14,717 bases of DNA from Paracoccaceae bacterium (GTDB taxonomy: Bacteria; Pseudomonadota; Alphaproteobacteria; Rhodobacterales; Rhodobacteraceae), in assembly GCA_023263735.1 (NCBI GenBank), contig JALQUQ010000024.1:1-14717 (forward strand). The letters run 5' to 3'. Shown here piece after piece: positions 7,515 to 14,561 of this stretch. A model generated the notes under the pieces. It did no database searches. It had not been told where the DNA came from and worked only from the letters and a program-made list of their open reading frames with translations. Made by a program: the position numbers and the translations under genes. Position 1 is the stretch's first letter; each line of letters begins with the position of its first letter.

Positions 7515-7536
7515 GGCGCGGGCTTTGCCCTGCGCC
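7515..7536 (+). other. Hairpin in the isomerase-glycerate kinase gap
   Basis: GGCGCGGGC pairs with GCCCTGCGCC across a TTT loop, giving a 9-bp stem with one bulged T, just after the isomerase stop. No T-run follows. It could stabilise the upstream mRNA or attenuate expression of the kinase. The rest of the 147-bp gap (7506-7652) shows no clear promoter. Confidence 0.35.
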
Positions 7537-7652
7537 ATCGTCAAAGGGCGGGTGTCATCGGCACCTTTCTGTGGCAGGGTCTGACATCAGTGGGCCGGGT
7601 CCACGCTGCCGGTCGCAGGCAATCGGCTGTACGACGCAAGGGAGACAATCAC

Positions 7653-8912
7653 GTGAGCGCGCTTCTGTCCGATCCCCGGGCCTTTTTGACCGAGATGTTC
7701 TTGTGCGCCGTGGCCGAGGCGGACCCGATGCGCGTGATCGCCCGGCATCTGCCGCCGCGCCCCGCCGGGCGCATTCTGGTGATCGGGGCGGGCAAGGCCA
7801 GCGCCCGCATGGCCGCCGCGGTCGAACAGGTTTGGGGCCCCTGTGACGGCTATGTCATCACGCGCTACGGCTATGCCTGCCCCACGCAAAAGATCACGAT
7901 TGTCGAGGCCGCGCATCCGGTTCCCGATGCCGTCGGTCTGGCCGCCACCGAAGCCTTGATGAAACGGGTGCAGGGATTGGGGCCCGATGATTTGGTGCTG
8001 GCCCTGATCTCGGGCGGTGGATCGGCTTTGTTATGTGCCCCAGCCGATGGGTTGACGCTGGCCGACAAACAGGCGGTCAACGCGGCGCTTCTGGCCTCGG
8101 GCGCGCCAATTTCCGATATGAATGTGGTGCGCAAGCAGCTGAGCCGGGTCAAGGGCGGCAAGCTGGCGGCGCTGGCCGCGCCCGCCCGGGTGCATAGCCT
8201 GTTGATTTCCGATATTCCGGGGGATGATCCGTCCCTGATCGCGTCTGGCCCCACGGTGCCCGACCTCTCAACGCCCGAACAGGCGCTGGCGGTGATTGCC
8301 CGGTGGAAGATTGCGGTGCCGGCGGGGGTTTTGGCCGCCCTGCACCGCCCTGCGGTCAACACCCCGGTCACGGCAACCGCCAGCATCATCGCAGCCCCGT
8401 CGCAATCGCTGGCTGCGGTGGATCGAATGGCCACGGCCGCGGGGTGCCACGTGCTTCAACTGGGCGACGCGCTGGAGGGGGAGGCGCGCGATCTGGCTGC
8501 AACGCAGGCCCGCAGGGCGATCGAGCTGGCCGCAACTCTGGGCCCAAAGGATCGCCCGATCCTGATGATTTCGGGCGGGGAATGTACGGTTACCAAACGG
8601 GGCGACGGGGTTGGCGGGCCGAATGCGGAATTCACCCTTGCCGCTGCCTTGGCGCTTGGGGGGCATCCCCGCATTCACGTGATGGCCTGCGATACCGATG
8701 GGGTGGATGGCGCGGCCGAAGTGGCGGGCGCCTATGCTGCGCCCGATACTTTGGCAACGGCCGCCGCCTTGGGCATCGATGCGGCCGCGGCCTTGGCCCG
8801 AAACGATGCCCATGGGTTTTTCGGGGCAATCCATCGGCAAGTGATCACGGGGCCGACCATGACCAATGTCAACGATTTTCGGGCCTTTCTGATTTATCCT
8901 CCGGCGGCCTGA
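7653..8912 (+). CDS. Glycerate 2-kinase, MOFRL/GckA-TtuD type
   Basis: Predicted to phosphorylate D-glycerate to 2-phosphoglycerate (EC 2.7.1.165), which enters lower glycolysis. Proteins of this family have often been mislabelled hydroxypyruvate reductase (TtuD). The 419-residue product contains family signatures: GAGKASARMA at 45-54, SGGGSALL at 120-127, RKQLSRVKGGKLA at 160-172, SDIPGDDPSLIASGPT at 186-201, and in the MOFRL domain SGGECTV at 307-313, DTDGVDG at 347-353 and TGPTMTNVNDF at 399-409. The segment usually written GGRNQE in relatives is GGPNAE here. The start is GTG 7653, with AAGGGAG at 7638-7644 eight bases upstream; the longer frame from 7590 lacks a good ribosome site. It follows the isomerase in the same direction and supplies the step for the glycerate half of a hexosyl-glycerate. 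Confidence 0.92.
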   Translation: MSALLSDPRAFLTEMFLCAVAEADPMRVIARHLPPRPAGRILVIGAGKASARMAAAVEQVWGPCDGYVITRYGYACPTQKITIVEAAHPVPDAVGLAATEALMKRVQGLGPDDLVLALISGGGSALLCAPADGLTLADKQAVNAALLASGAPISDMNVVRKQLSRVKGGKLAALAAPARVHSLLISDIPGDDPSLIASGPTVPDLSTPEQALAVIARWKIAVPAGVLAALHRPAVNTPVTATASIIAAPSQSLAAVDRMATAAGCHVLQLGDALEGEARDLAATQARRAIELAATLGPKDRPILMISGGECTVTKRGDGVGGPNAEFTLAAALALGGHPRIHVMACDTDGVDGAAEVAGAYAAPDTLATAAALGIDAAAALARNDAHGFFGAIHRQVITGPTMTNVNDFRAFLIYPPAA

Positions 8913-8942
8913 TCCCCGCCCCCGATCCCCGCCCCCGATCCC
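8911..8942. repeat. 13-bp tandem repeat, about 2.5 copies
   Basis: GATCCCCGCCCCC occurs at 8911-8923 and again exactly at 8924-8936, followed by a partial copy GATCCC at 8937-8942. The array begins inside the kinase stop codon and fills the start of the 98-bp gap before the deaminase. It is probably slippage-generated. Each copy carries GATC. Confidence 0.75.
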
Positions 8943-8955
8943 TGTGGCAGGTGGC

Positions 8956-8988
8956 TTGTGATTTCGGTGCAGACGGCTCTAGATAGAG
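8956..8988 (+). promoter_or_regulatory. Weak promoter candidate with small palindrome before the deaminase
   Basis: TTGTGA at 8956-8961 and TAGATA at 8980-8985 are 18 bp apart, so this could be a weak sigma-70-type promoter. The -10 overlaps an interrupted palindrome CTCTA-GA-TAGAG at 8977-8988. The gene start follows 22 bp later. Both hexamers match consensus only partly (4/6 and 3/6). Confidence 0.25.
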
Positions 8989-9010
8989 GCAACCCAAGCG
9001 CGGAGGTTCC

Positions 9011-10411
9011 ATGAGCGTTTTCGTCCAGAACATCGAACACGGTCTGATCGGGGATGCGCTTGGTACGCGCTTTCAGGGCGGATTGCGGCTGGCCGATGGC
9101 CGCGTGCAGGCCATGGGGCCCGAGGCGCGGCCCCTGCCGGGGGATCAGATCATCGATGCGCGGGGCTGTGTGGTCACGCCGGGGCTGGTGAACACCCACC
9201 ACCACCTGTTTCAATCGGTGATGAAGGCCGTGCCCGAGGGGATCAACGCGGGTTTGGACATCTGGCTGCAAAAGGTGCCCTATGCGTTTTGGCCCTATCT
9301 GGACGAAGAAACCCTGCGGATTTCGGCGCGGATCGGTCTGGTGGAACTGATCCTGACCGGGGCGACCACGGTTGCCGATCACCACTACACCTTTTCGCCG
9401 ACCTATGACTATGACCCGGCGCAGGTGCTGTTTGAAGAAGCCGCCCGCTGGGGGGTGCGTTTTGTGCTTGCGCGCGGGGGCAACACCAAGGGACGGTCTT
9501 ATTTCGACGATCCGACCATTCCGCCCAGCTTTACCGAGACCCTGCCGCAAATGCTGGATCAGGTCGCCAAGACGGCGGCGCGGTGGCACGATCCGTCGCC
9601 CCTTTCCATGCGACGGGTGGCCGTTGCGCCGACCACGCCTGTCTTTAACCTTGATCCGCATGAATTGATCCCGGTGGCCGAGGCGGCGCGGTCGCTGGGC
9701 CTGCGCATCCATTCGCACCTTAGCGAAAACACCACCTATCTGGATTTTGTGCAAAAGGCTTCGGGTCAAAGACCGTTGCGCTGGCTGATGGATCAGGGCT
9801 GGACGGGCCCCGATGTCTGGTATGCGCATCTGGTGGAAATCGACGCTTGGGAAATCGCGCATCTGGCTGAAACCGGCACGGCGATGGCGCATTGCGTGCA
9901 GGCCAATGCGCGTCTGGGTTCGGGCATCGCGCCCGCCGATCATCTGCATGCGGCCGGGGGCGTGGTGTCGATTGGCGTCGATGGGGCGGGTGCCAACGAG
10001 GCGGCCGATATGGGGGCCGCGATGTATGCGACCTTTGCCACCCACCGCGCGACCAAGGGGGCGGCAGCGACCAAGGCGGAAACGGTGCTGCATTGGGCCA
10101 GCGCTGGCGGCGCGCGCGCGCTGGGCTTTGAGGGGTTGGGCATTCTTGCGGTTGGGGCCCCGGCCGATGTGGCCGTGTTTGACATCTCTCACCCGCGCAA
10201 CATGGGCCTGCACGATGCGGCCTTGGCCCCAATGATCACCGGGGCCTGCGTGGCGAAACATTCCTTTGTCGGGGGGCGGGCCGTCGTGTCGGATGGCAAG
10301 ATTCCGGGCTTGGATCTGGCCGAACTGGCCGATGACGCCCGGCGCGTGACCCACCGCATGAAGACGCTGCGGGCCGAGGCGGTTGACCGGGTGCACAGGT
10401 CTTCCCCCTGA
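9011..10411 (+). CDS. Amidohydrolase-superfamily deaminase, 8-oxoguanine deaminase / AtzB-TrzN-like
   Basis: Predicted cytoplasmic zinc hydrolase acting on an amino-substituted purine, pyrimidine or triazine ring. The 466-residue TIM-barrel protein shows the subtype III metal site: His63 and His65 in NTHHHLFQS, His236 in HSHLSEN, and Asp324 in SIGVDGAGANE. Expected catalytic partners Glu239 and His273 are present. The segment AHCVQANARLGSGIAP (293-308) matches the pattern seen in 8-oxoguanine deaminases and hydroxyatrazine-type hydrolases. ATG 9011 follows GGAGG at 9002-9006. It is 98 bp after the kinase and separated by tandem repeats, so it may be its own unit; no link to glycoside use is evident. 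It converges on the minus-strand operon. Superfamily is certain; 8-oxoguanine is a guess, with guanine-, isoguanine- or cytosine-like substrates also possible. Confidence 0.85.
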   Translation: MSVFVQNIEHGLIGDALGTRFQGGLRLADGRVQAMGPEARPLPGDQIIDARGCVVTPGLVNTHHHLFQSVMKAVPEGINAGLDIWLQKVPYAFWPYLDEETLRISARIGLVELILTGATTVADHHYTFSPTYDYDPAQVLFEEAARWGVRFVLARGGNTKGRSYFDDPTIPPSFTETLPQMLDQVAKTAARWHDPSPLSMRRVAVAPTTPVFNLDPHELIPVAEAARSLGLRIHSHLSENTTYLDFVQKASGQRPLRWLMDQGWTGPDVWYAHLVEIDAWEIAHLAETGTAMAHCVQANARLGSGIAPADHLHAAGGVVSIGVDGAGANEAADMGAAMYATFATHRATKGAAATKAETVLHWASAGGARALGFEGLGILAVGAPADVAVFDISHPRNMGLHDAALAPMITGACVAKHSFVGGRAVVSDGKIPGLDLAELADDARRVTHRMKTLRAEAVDRVHRSSP

Positions 10412-10415
10412 TCAC

Positions 10416-10441
10416 CGCCCGGGGGGGTGCCCCCGGGGGCG
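10416..10441. terminator. GC hairpin between convergent genes, candidate bidirectional terminator
   Basis: CCCGGGGG (10418-10425) pairs perfectly with CCCCCGGG (10430-10437) across a 4-nt GGTG loop, and outer bases can add pairs with a bulge. It sits in the 40-bp space between the stop codons of two convergent genes. No T-run is seen on either side, so termination efficiency is unknown. Confidence 0.5.
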
Positions 10442-10451
10442 CGTCACGGGG

Positions 10452-11240
10452 CTATCTGCCTTTCCACACCGGGTCGCGCTTTTCGGCAAAGGCGCGCGCC
10501 CCCTCTTTCTGATCGTCCGAGCGGTACAGCTTTTCCACGGTTGCAAGCTGGCTTTTGGTGATCCGGTTCAGCGCGTCCTGAAACTTCATGTCCTCGGCCT
10601 CGCGCACGATTTCCTTAATGGCCGCGTACACCAGCGGCGGCCCCGAGGCGATCAGATCGGCCATCTTGCGCGCCTCGGTCATCAGATCGGCGGCGGGGTG
10701 AATCTGGTTGATCAGCCCCCAACCGGCGGCCTCTTTGGCGTCGATCCAGCGCCCGGTCAACAGCATCTCCATCGCGATGTGATAGGGGATGCGCTTGGGC
10801 AATTTGATGCTGGCGGCATCTGCCACGGTGCCAGACCGGATTTCGGGCAGGGCAAAGGTGGCATGGTCGGCGGCCAGAATGATATCGGCCGACAAGGCCA
10901 GTTCCAGCCCGCCGCCGCAACAGATGCCATTGACGGCCGCGATGACCGGTTTGTTCAGGCCGCGCAATTCCTGCAACCCGCCAAAACCGCCCACACCATA
11001 ATCGCCATCCACCGCATCCCCTGCGGCGGCGGCTTTCAGATCCCAGCCGGGGCAAAAGAATTTGTCGCCCGCCGCCGTCAGCAGCGCCACCCGCAAATCG
11101 GGATCATCGCGAAATTCGGTAAAGACCTGTCCCATGATCCGGCTGGTGGCAAGATCGATGGCATTGGCCTTGGGTCGGTCCAGAACGACCTCGAACACAT
11201 GGCCACGGCGCGCGGTGCGGATGGGGGTGTCAGTCGTCAA
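10452..11240 (-). CDS. caiD: CaiD-like carnitinyl-CoA dehydratase / enoyl-CoA hydratase
   Basis: Crotonase-superfamily enzyme predicted to add or remove water at the double bond of a crotonobetainyl-CoA-like or enoyl-CoA substrate. The 262 residues match CaiD length (261), and several blocks resemble E. coli CaiD as I recall it: LDRPKANAID at 20-29, FRDDPDLRVA at 43-52, GWDLKAAA at 65-72, and the C-terminus AFAEKRDPVWKGR. The oxyanion and catalytic region is intact: Glu113 in GGGLELAL and Glu133 in LPEIRSG, corresponding to the two crotonase glutamates. The start is TTG 11240, preceded by GGAG six bases upstream, and overlaps the end of the acyl-CoA synthetase gene by 11 bp. A GTG 14 codons inside would remove the conserved N-terminus. 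Last gene of the operon. Substrate could also be another branched or quaternary acyl-CoA. Confidence 0.85.
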   Translation of the reverse strand: MTTDTPIRTARRGHVFEVVLDRPKANAIDLATSRIMGQVFTEFRDDPDLRVALLTAAGDKFFCPGWDLKAAAAGDAVDGDYGVGGFGGLQELRGLNKPVIAAVNGICCGGGLELALSADIILAADHATFALPEIRSGTVADAASIKLPKRIPYHIAMEMLLTGRWIDAKEAAGWGLINQIHPAADLMTEARKMADLIASGPPLVYAAIKEIVREAEDMKFQDALNRITKSQLATVEKLYRSDDQKEGARAFAEKRDPVWKGR

Positions 11241-13287
11241 GGGGGGCTCCGTTCGTGATCAGGGCATCCGCCGCGACGGCGCGCGTCGGGCAGCAAAGCA
11301 GGGGATTGATTTCAACCTCGGTCGGGTGGTGGGCGGCCACATAGGTCTGAACCGCCATGACCGCATCAAGGATCGCCCCCAGATCGGCGGCGGGTTTGCC
11401 GCGATACCCGGTGATCAGGGGCCATAGCCGCAAAGACCGCAGCGCGGCCATAACCTCATCGCGCCCCGCGGGCACCAAGAGCGAGACACGGTCTTGCAGG
11501 ATTTCGGTCAGCACCCCCCCGGCGGCCAAGGTCAGCACATAGCCATGGGCAGGGTCAAGGACGACGCCCACCAGCAGCTCGGCCACCGCATCGGGGATCA
11601 TTTCCTCGACCAGAAACTGGGATGCTGGCATGGACTGGGCGGCACTGGCGACGGCCTGATCTGACATCAGGTTCAGGCGCACGGCCCCCGCCTCGGTCTT
11701 GTGCGCGATGCCTTCTCCCTTGAGCGCGATAGGAAAGCCGATCTGGGCCGCCATCACAGCGGCCGCAGCGGGCGAGGGCGCGGAAGCCGCGCGCGGCACC
11801 GCCACGCCAAAGCGCGCCAAAGTCGCCTTCGACTGGGCCTCGGTCATGCAGGTGGCCGTTGGGTTCGGCCGGGGCAAAAGCAGGGGAAGGGGGTCCGGTT
11901 GCCCGCGACCCAGCCAAGCCGCCGCAGCCATCGCCGTCATCGCCTCATCGATTCCGGCAAAGGCGACGATCCCGCGCGCCATCAATCTGTGCGCCGTGGC
12001 TTCGGGCAGGTTTTCCTTGAGCGTGCTGAGAATGGCCAAGGGGCGCCCCGTGCGGGTTTGGGTGCGGGCCACGGCCTCGATCACCGGCTCCCACGCGGCG
12101 GCGTCGCACCGGTCGGCCCGGGGGAAATCCAGCACCACGCAGCCCATCGCCAGATCGCCCTGCATCATGGCGGTAAAGGTCTCGGCCATGGCGTCGACAT
12201 TGCCCCAGATATAGGTGTGGTAATCCAACGGGTTGGCCAGCGCCACCCGGGGCCCCAAGGCCGCCCGCAACGCGGTTTCCTGACCGATGTCCAAAGCGGG
12301 AAAGGTCAGATCATGGCCCAACGCGCTGTCGGCCATCAGGCTGGCCTCGCCCCCGGAACACGACAGCGAAGCGATCCGGTTTGACGGCAGCGGCCCCGAG
12401 ACGTGCAAGAGTTTCAGCGTTTCCAGCAGCGCGGGCAAAGAGGCAACCTGCGCAATTCCCAATCGCCGCAACAGCGCACGCGCCCCGGCATCGCTGCCCG
12501 CGACCGAGGCGGTGTGCGAAATCGTGGCCGTCTGCGCCTGATCTGACCGCCCGACCTTGATCGCGACGATCGGTTTGCCCTTGGCCCGCGCAGCGGCGGC
12601 CATCGCCTCAAACGCGCGCAAATCGCCCACGCCTTCCAGATACAGGCCGATGGCGGTCACACGGTCATCTTGCAGCAGGGCCTGCACGATGGTCGGAATG
12701 GGCGTTTGGGCCTGATTGCCCGCCGTGACCACATAGGCCACGGGCAGGCCCCGGTCTTGCATGGTCAGATTGATGGCGATGTTCGACGATTGGGTGACCA
12801 AGGCCACCCCCCGCGCCACATTGGCGCCGCCATGCTGGTCAGGCCACAAGGCGGCCCCGTCAAGGTAGTTCACAAAGCCATAACAGTTGGGGCCAAGGAT
12901 CGGCATCGCGCCCGCCGCCTGCAACAGGGCCGCTTGCAGGCTTGCCCCATCGCCCGTTTCGGCCTGCGCCTCTTGAAAACCCGAGGCGAAACAGACCGCG
13001 CCGCCCGCCCCGATCCGGGCCAATTCCGCCGCGGCCCCGATGGTGTGGTCGCGGTTGATGCCGATAAAGGCCGCATCCGGTGCCGCCGGCAGGTCTGCGA
13101 TCTGGGAATAGGCCCTTTGGCCCGCGACCGTTGCCTTGGTTGGATGAACGGGCCAGATCTTGCCCGCAAAGCCCATCTTCTGGCATTGCTCGATCACATT
13201 GGCGCACCACACCCCGCCGCCGATCACGGCGATAGAGCGGGGGCGGAACAGGCGATCCAGCCCCTTTGCCAAGCCGCCCGGCATCAT
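11230..13287 (-). CDS. ADP-forming acyl-CoA synthetase (acetate-CoA ligase family, fused alpha-beta)
   Basis: Predicted to activate a carboxylic acid to its CoA thioester with ATP, releasing ADP and phosphate. The 685 residues contain an N-terminal CoA-binding Rossmann domain (about 10-140, with SIAVIGGG at 18-25), succinyl-CoA-ligase-like domains (about 150-460) and a C-terminal ATP-grasp domain (about 480-680). The expected phosphohistidine is His258 in ISHTASVAGSD; relatives usually have SHTG, so alanine replaces the glycine. His529 in GIAHKTEAG matches the second conserved histidine. The start is ATG 13287, overlapping the dehydrogenase stop (ATGATG); the open frame to 13527 runs inside the dehydrogenase gene and is rejected. 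In this operon it takes the role that AMP-forming CaiC plays in enterobacterial carnitine metabolism. The acid substrate is unknown. Confidence 0.9.
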   Translation of the reverse strand: MMPGGLAKGLDRLFRPRSIAVIGGGVWCANVIEQCQKMGFAGKIWPVHPTKATVAGQRAYSQIADLPAAPDAAFIGINRDHTIGAAAELARIGAGGAVCFASGFQEAQAETGDGASLQAALLQAAGAMPILGPNCYGFVNYLDGAALWPDQHGGANVARGVALVTQSSNIAINLTMQDRGLPVAYVVTAGNQAQTPIPTIVQALLQDDRVTAIGLYLEGVGDLRAFEAMAAAARAKGKPIVAIKVGRSDQAQTATISHTASVAGSDAGARALLRRLGIAQVASLPALLETLKLLHVSGPLPSNRIASLSCSGGEASLMADSALGHDLTFPALDIGQETALRAALGPRVALANPLDYHTYIWGNVDAMAETFTAMMQGDLAMGCVVLDFPRADRCDAAAWEPVIEAVARTQTRTGRPLAILSTLKENLPEATAHRLMARGIVAFAGIDEAMTAMAAAAWLGRGQPDPLPLLLPRPNPTATCMTEAQSKATLARFGVAVPRAASAPSPAAAAVMAAQIGFPIALKGEGIAHKTEAGAVRLNLMSDQAVASAAQSMPASQFLVEEMIPDAVAELLVGVVLDPAHGYVLTLAAGGVLTEILQDRVSLLVPAGRDEVMAALRSLRLWPLITGYRGKPAADLGAILDAVMAVQTYVAAHHPTEVEINPLLCCPTRAVAADALITNGAPLDD

Positions 13288-14444
13288 GCGCCCAGCGGCC
13301 GGAACAGATCCCGGCTGATGATGTGGCGCTGAATCTCCGACGTGCCGTCCCAGATCCGTTCGACCCGGGCATCGCGCCAGAACCGTTCGATCGGGAAATC
13401 GCTCATCAGGCCCATGCCACCAAAGATCTGAAGCGTCCTGTCTGTCACCCGCGCCAGCATCTCCGAGGCATAAAGCTTGGCCGAGGCGATTTCGCGGTTG
13501 GCGGGCAATCCCTGATCCAGCCGCCATGCCGCCGACAAGGTCAGCAGATCGGCGGCATCGATTTCGGTGATCATATCGGCGATCTGAAAGCTGATGCCCT
13601 GAAACTTGGCGATGGCTTGCCCGAATTGCTTGCGCTCGGCCGCGTAAGACAGGGCATGGTCAAAACACCGACGCGCCCGGCCAACGCAAAAGGCCGCGAC
13701 GGTCAGGCGGGTGGCGTAAAGCCATTCGTTCATCACCTCAAAACCCCCATCGACACGCCCCAGAACCTGCGCATCGGGCAGGCGGCAATTGTCGAAATCA
13801 AGGATGTAATTCTTGTAGCCGCGATGGCTGACCGATTGATAGCCTTCGCGCACCACAAACCCCGGTGTGCCGCGATCGACCAAAAAGGTCGTGATGCGCT
13901 TTTTGGGGCCCTTTTCGGTGTCATCAACGCCCGTGGCGATAAAGACGATAAAGAAATCCGCATGTTCAGCGCCCGAGATGAAATGCTTTGATCCGTTCAC
14001 CACCCAATCGCCGCCCTGCCGTGTTGCCGTGCATTTCATGCCGCGCACGTCTGATCCGGCGTCGGGTTCGGTCATGGCCAGCGCGTCCATCTTTTCGCCC
14101 CGCACCGCTGGCAACAGGTATCGCGCGCGTTGTTCGGCATTGCAGGCCATCAGGATGTTTTGCGGACGCCCAAAGAAATGCGTCAACGCCATGGAGCCGC
14201 GGCCCAACTCGCGCTCAACCAGCGTGAAATCGACATGGCTTAGCCCGGCGCCGCCCACCTCGGCCGGAAAGTTGCAGGCGTAAAAGCCCAGATCGATCAC
14301 CTTGCGCTTGATCTCTTGGCCCAGCTCCTTTGGAACTTGCCCGGTTCTTTCGACCATGGCCTCGTGCGGGTAGATCTCGTTTTCGACAAAGCTTCGCACC
14401 GTCGAGACGATCATCTCTTGTTCGTCAGTCAGCCCGAATTGCAT
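13284..14444 (-). CDS. Acyl-CoA dehydrogenase
   Basis: FAD-dependent flavoprotein predicted to introduce an alpha,beta double bond into an acyl-CoA, passing electrons to electron-transfer flavoprotein. The 386-residue length is normal. Family blocks seen: AMTEPDAGSDVRGMK at 123-137, NGSKHFISGAE at 150-160, RKQFGQAIAKFQ at 271-282, IFGGMG at 340-345 and the C-terminal IWDGTSEIQRHII at 364-376. In that last block the usual catalytic glutamate is aspartate (Asp366), and the alternative base position in the isovaleryl-CoA dehydrogenase type does not appear to hold a glutamate either. Start ATG 14444 has a G-rich ribosome site. The stop overlaps the synthetase start by 4 bp. It resembles short-chain acyl-CoA dehydrogenases more than CaiA. 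In the operon it would feed an enoyl-CoA to the CaiD-like hydratase. Confidence 0.93.
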   Translation of the reverse strand: MQFGLTDEQEMIVSTVRSFVENEIYPHEAMVERTGQVPKELGQEIKRKVIDLGFYACNFPAEVGGAGLSHVDFTLVERELGRGSMALTHFFGRPQNILMACNAEQRARYLLPAVRGEKMDALAMTEPDAGSDVRGMKCTATRQGGDWVVNGSKHFISGAEHADFFIVFIATGVDDTEKGPKKRITTFLVDRGTPGFVVREGYQSVSHRGYKNYILDFDNCRLPDAQVLGRVDGGFEVMNEWLYATRLTVAAFCVGRARRCFDHALSYAAERKQFGQAIAKFQGISFQIADMITEIDAADLLTLSAAWRLDQGLPANREIASAKLYASEMLARVTDRTLQIFGGMGLMSDFPIERFWRDARVERIWDGTSEIQRHIISRDLFRPLGA

Positions 14445-14499
14445 CGAATTCCCCCCCGTTTTTCGGAAATACTACCCCACGCTTTGGCCCTTCACCTTT

Positions 14500-14536
14500 C
14501 ATTTGCGACAAAACCTGCTGGAAATGGTGGCAAATG
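14500..14536. promoter_or_regulatory. Inverted repeat upstream of the acyl-CoA dehydrogenase, possible operator
   Basis: CATTTGC (14500-14506) and GCAAATG (14530-14536) form perfect 7-bp inverted arms separated by 23 bp. They lie in the 117-bp gap between the TetR-type gene and the dehydrogenase, 56 bp before the latter's ATG. The arms are far apart for a single TetR dimer site but could bind two dimers. No clear -35/-10 pair was recognised. Confidence 0.3.
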
Positions 14537-14561
14537 GGTCTGATTGCGGCGGAATGGGGCG

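Noticed and set aside
7590..7652. Longer start for the glycerate kinase
   Set aside because: The ATG at 7590 has no good ribosome site and adds 21 residues unlike the family. The GTG at 7653 has AAGGGAG eight bases upstream.
7571..7846. 91-codon plus-strand frame overlapping the start of the kinase gene
   Set aside because: It is out of frame with the kinase, and its product is low-complexity Arg/Gly/Ser with no motif.
8894..10396. 500-codon open frame on the minus strand across the deaminase gene
   Set aside because: It is the mirror of a high-GC coding region. The translated product is rich in Arg, Gly, His and Pro without recognisable motifs, while the plus-strand frame has a full metal site and catalytic residues.
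13288..13527. N-terminal extension of the acyl-CoA synthetase frame
   Set aside because: The extra 80 residues lie inside the dehydrogenase gene and do not look like a protein domain. The ATG overlapping the dehydrogenase stop gives the normal N-terminus.
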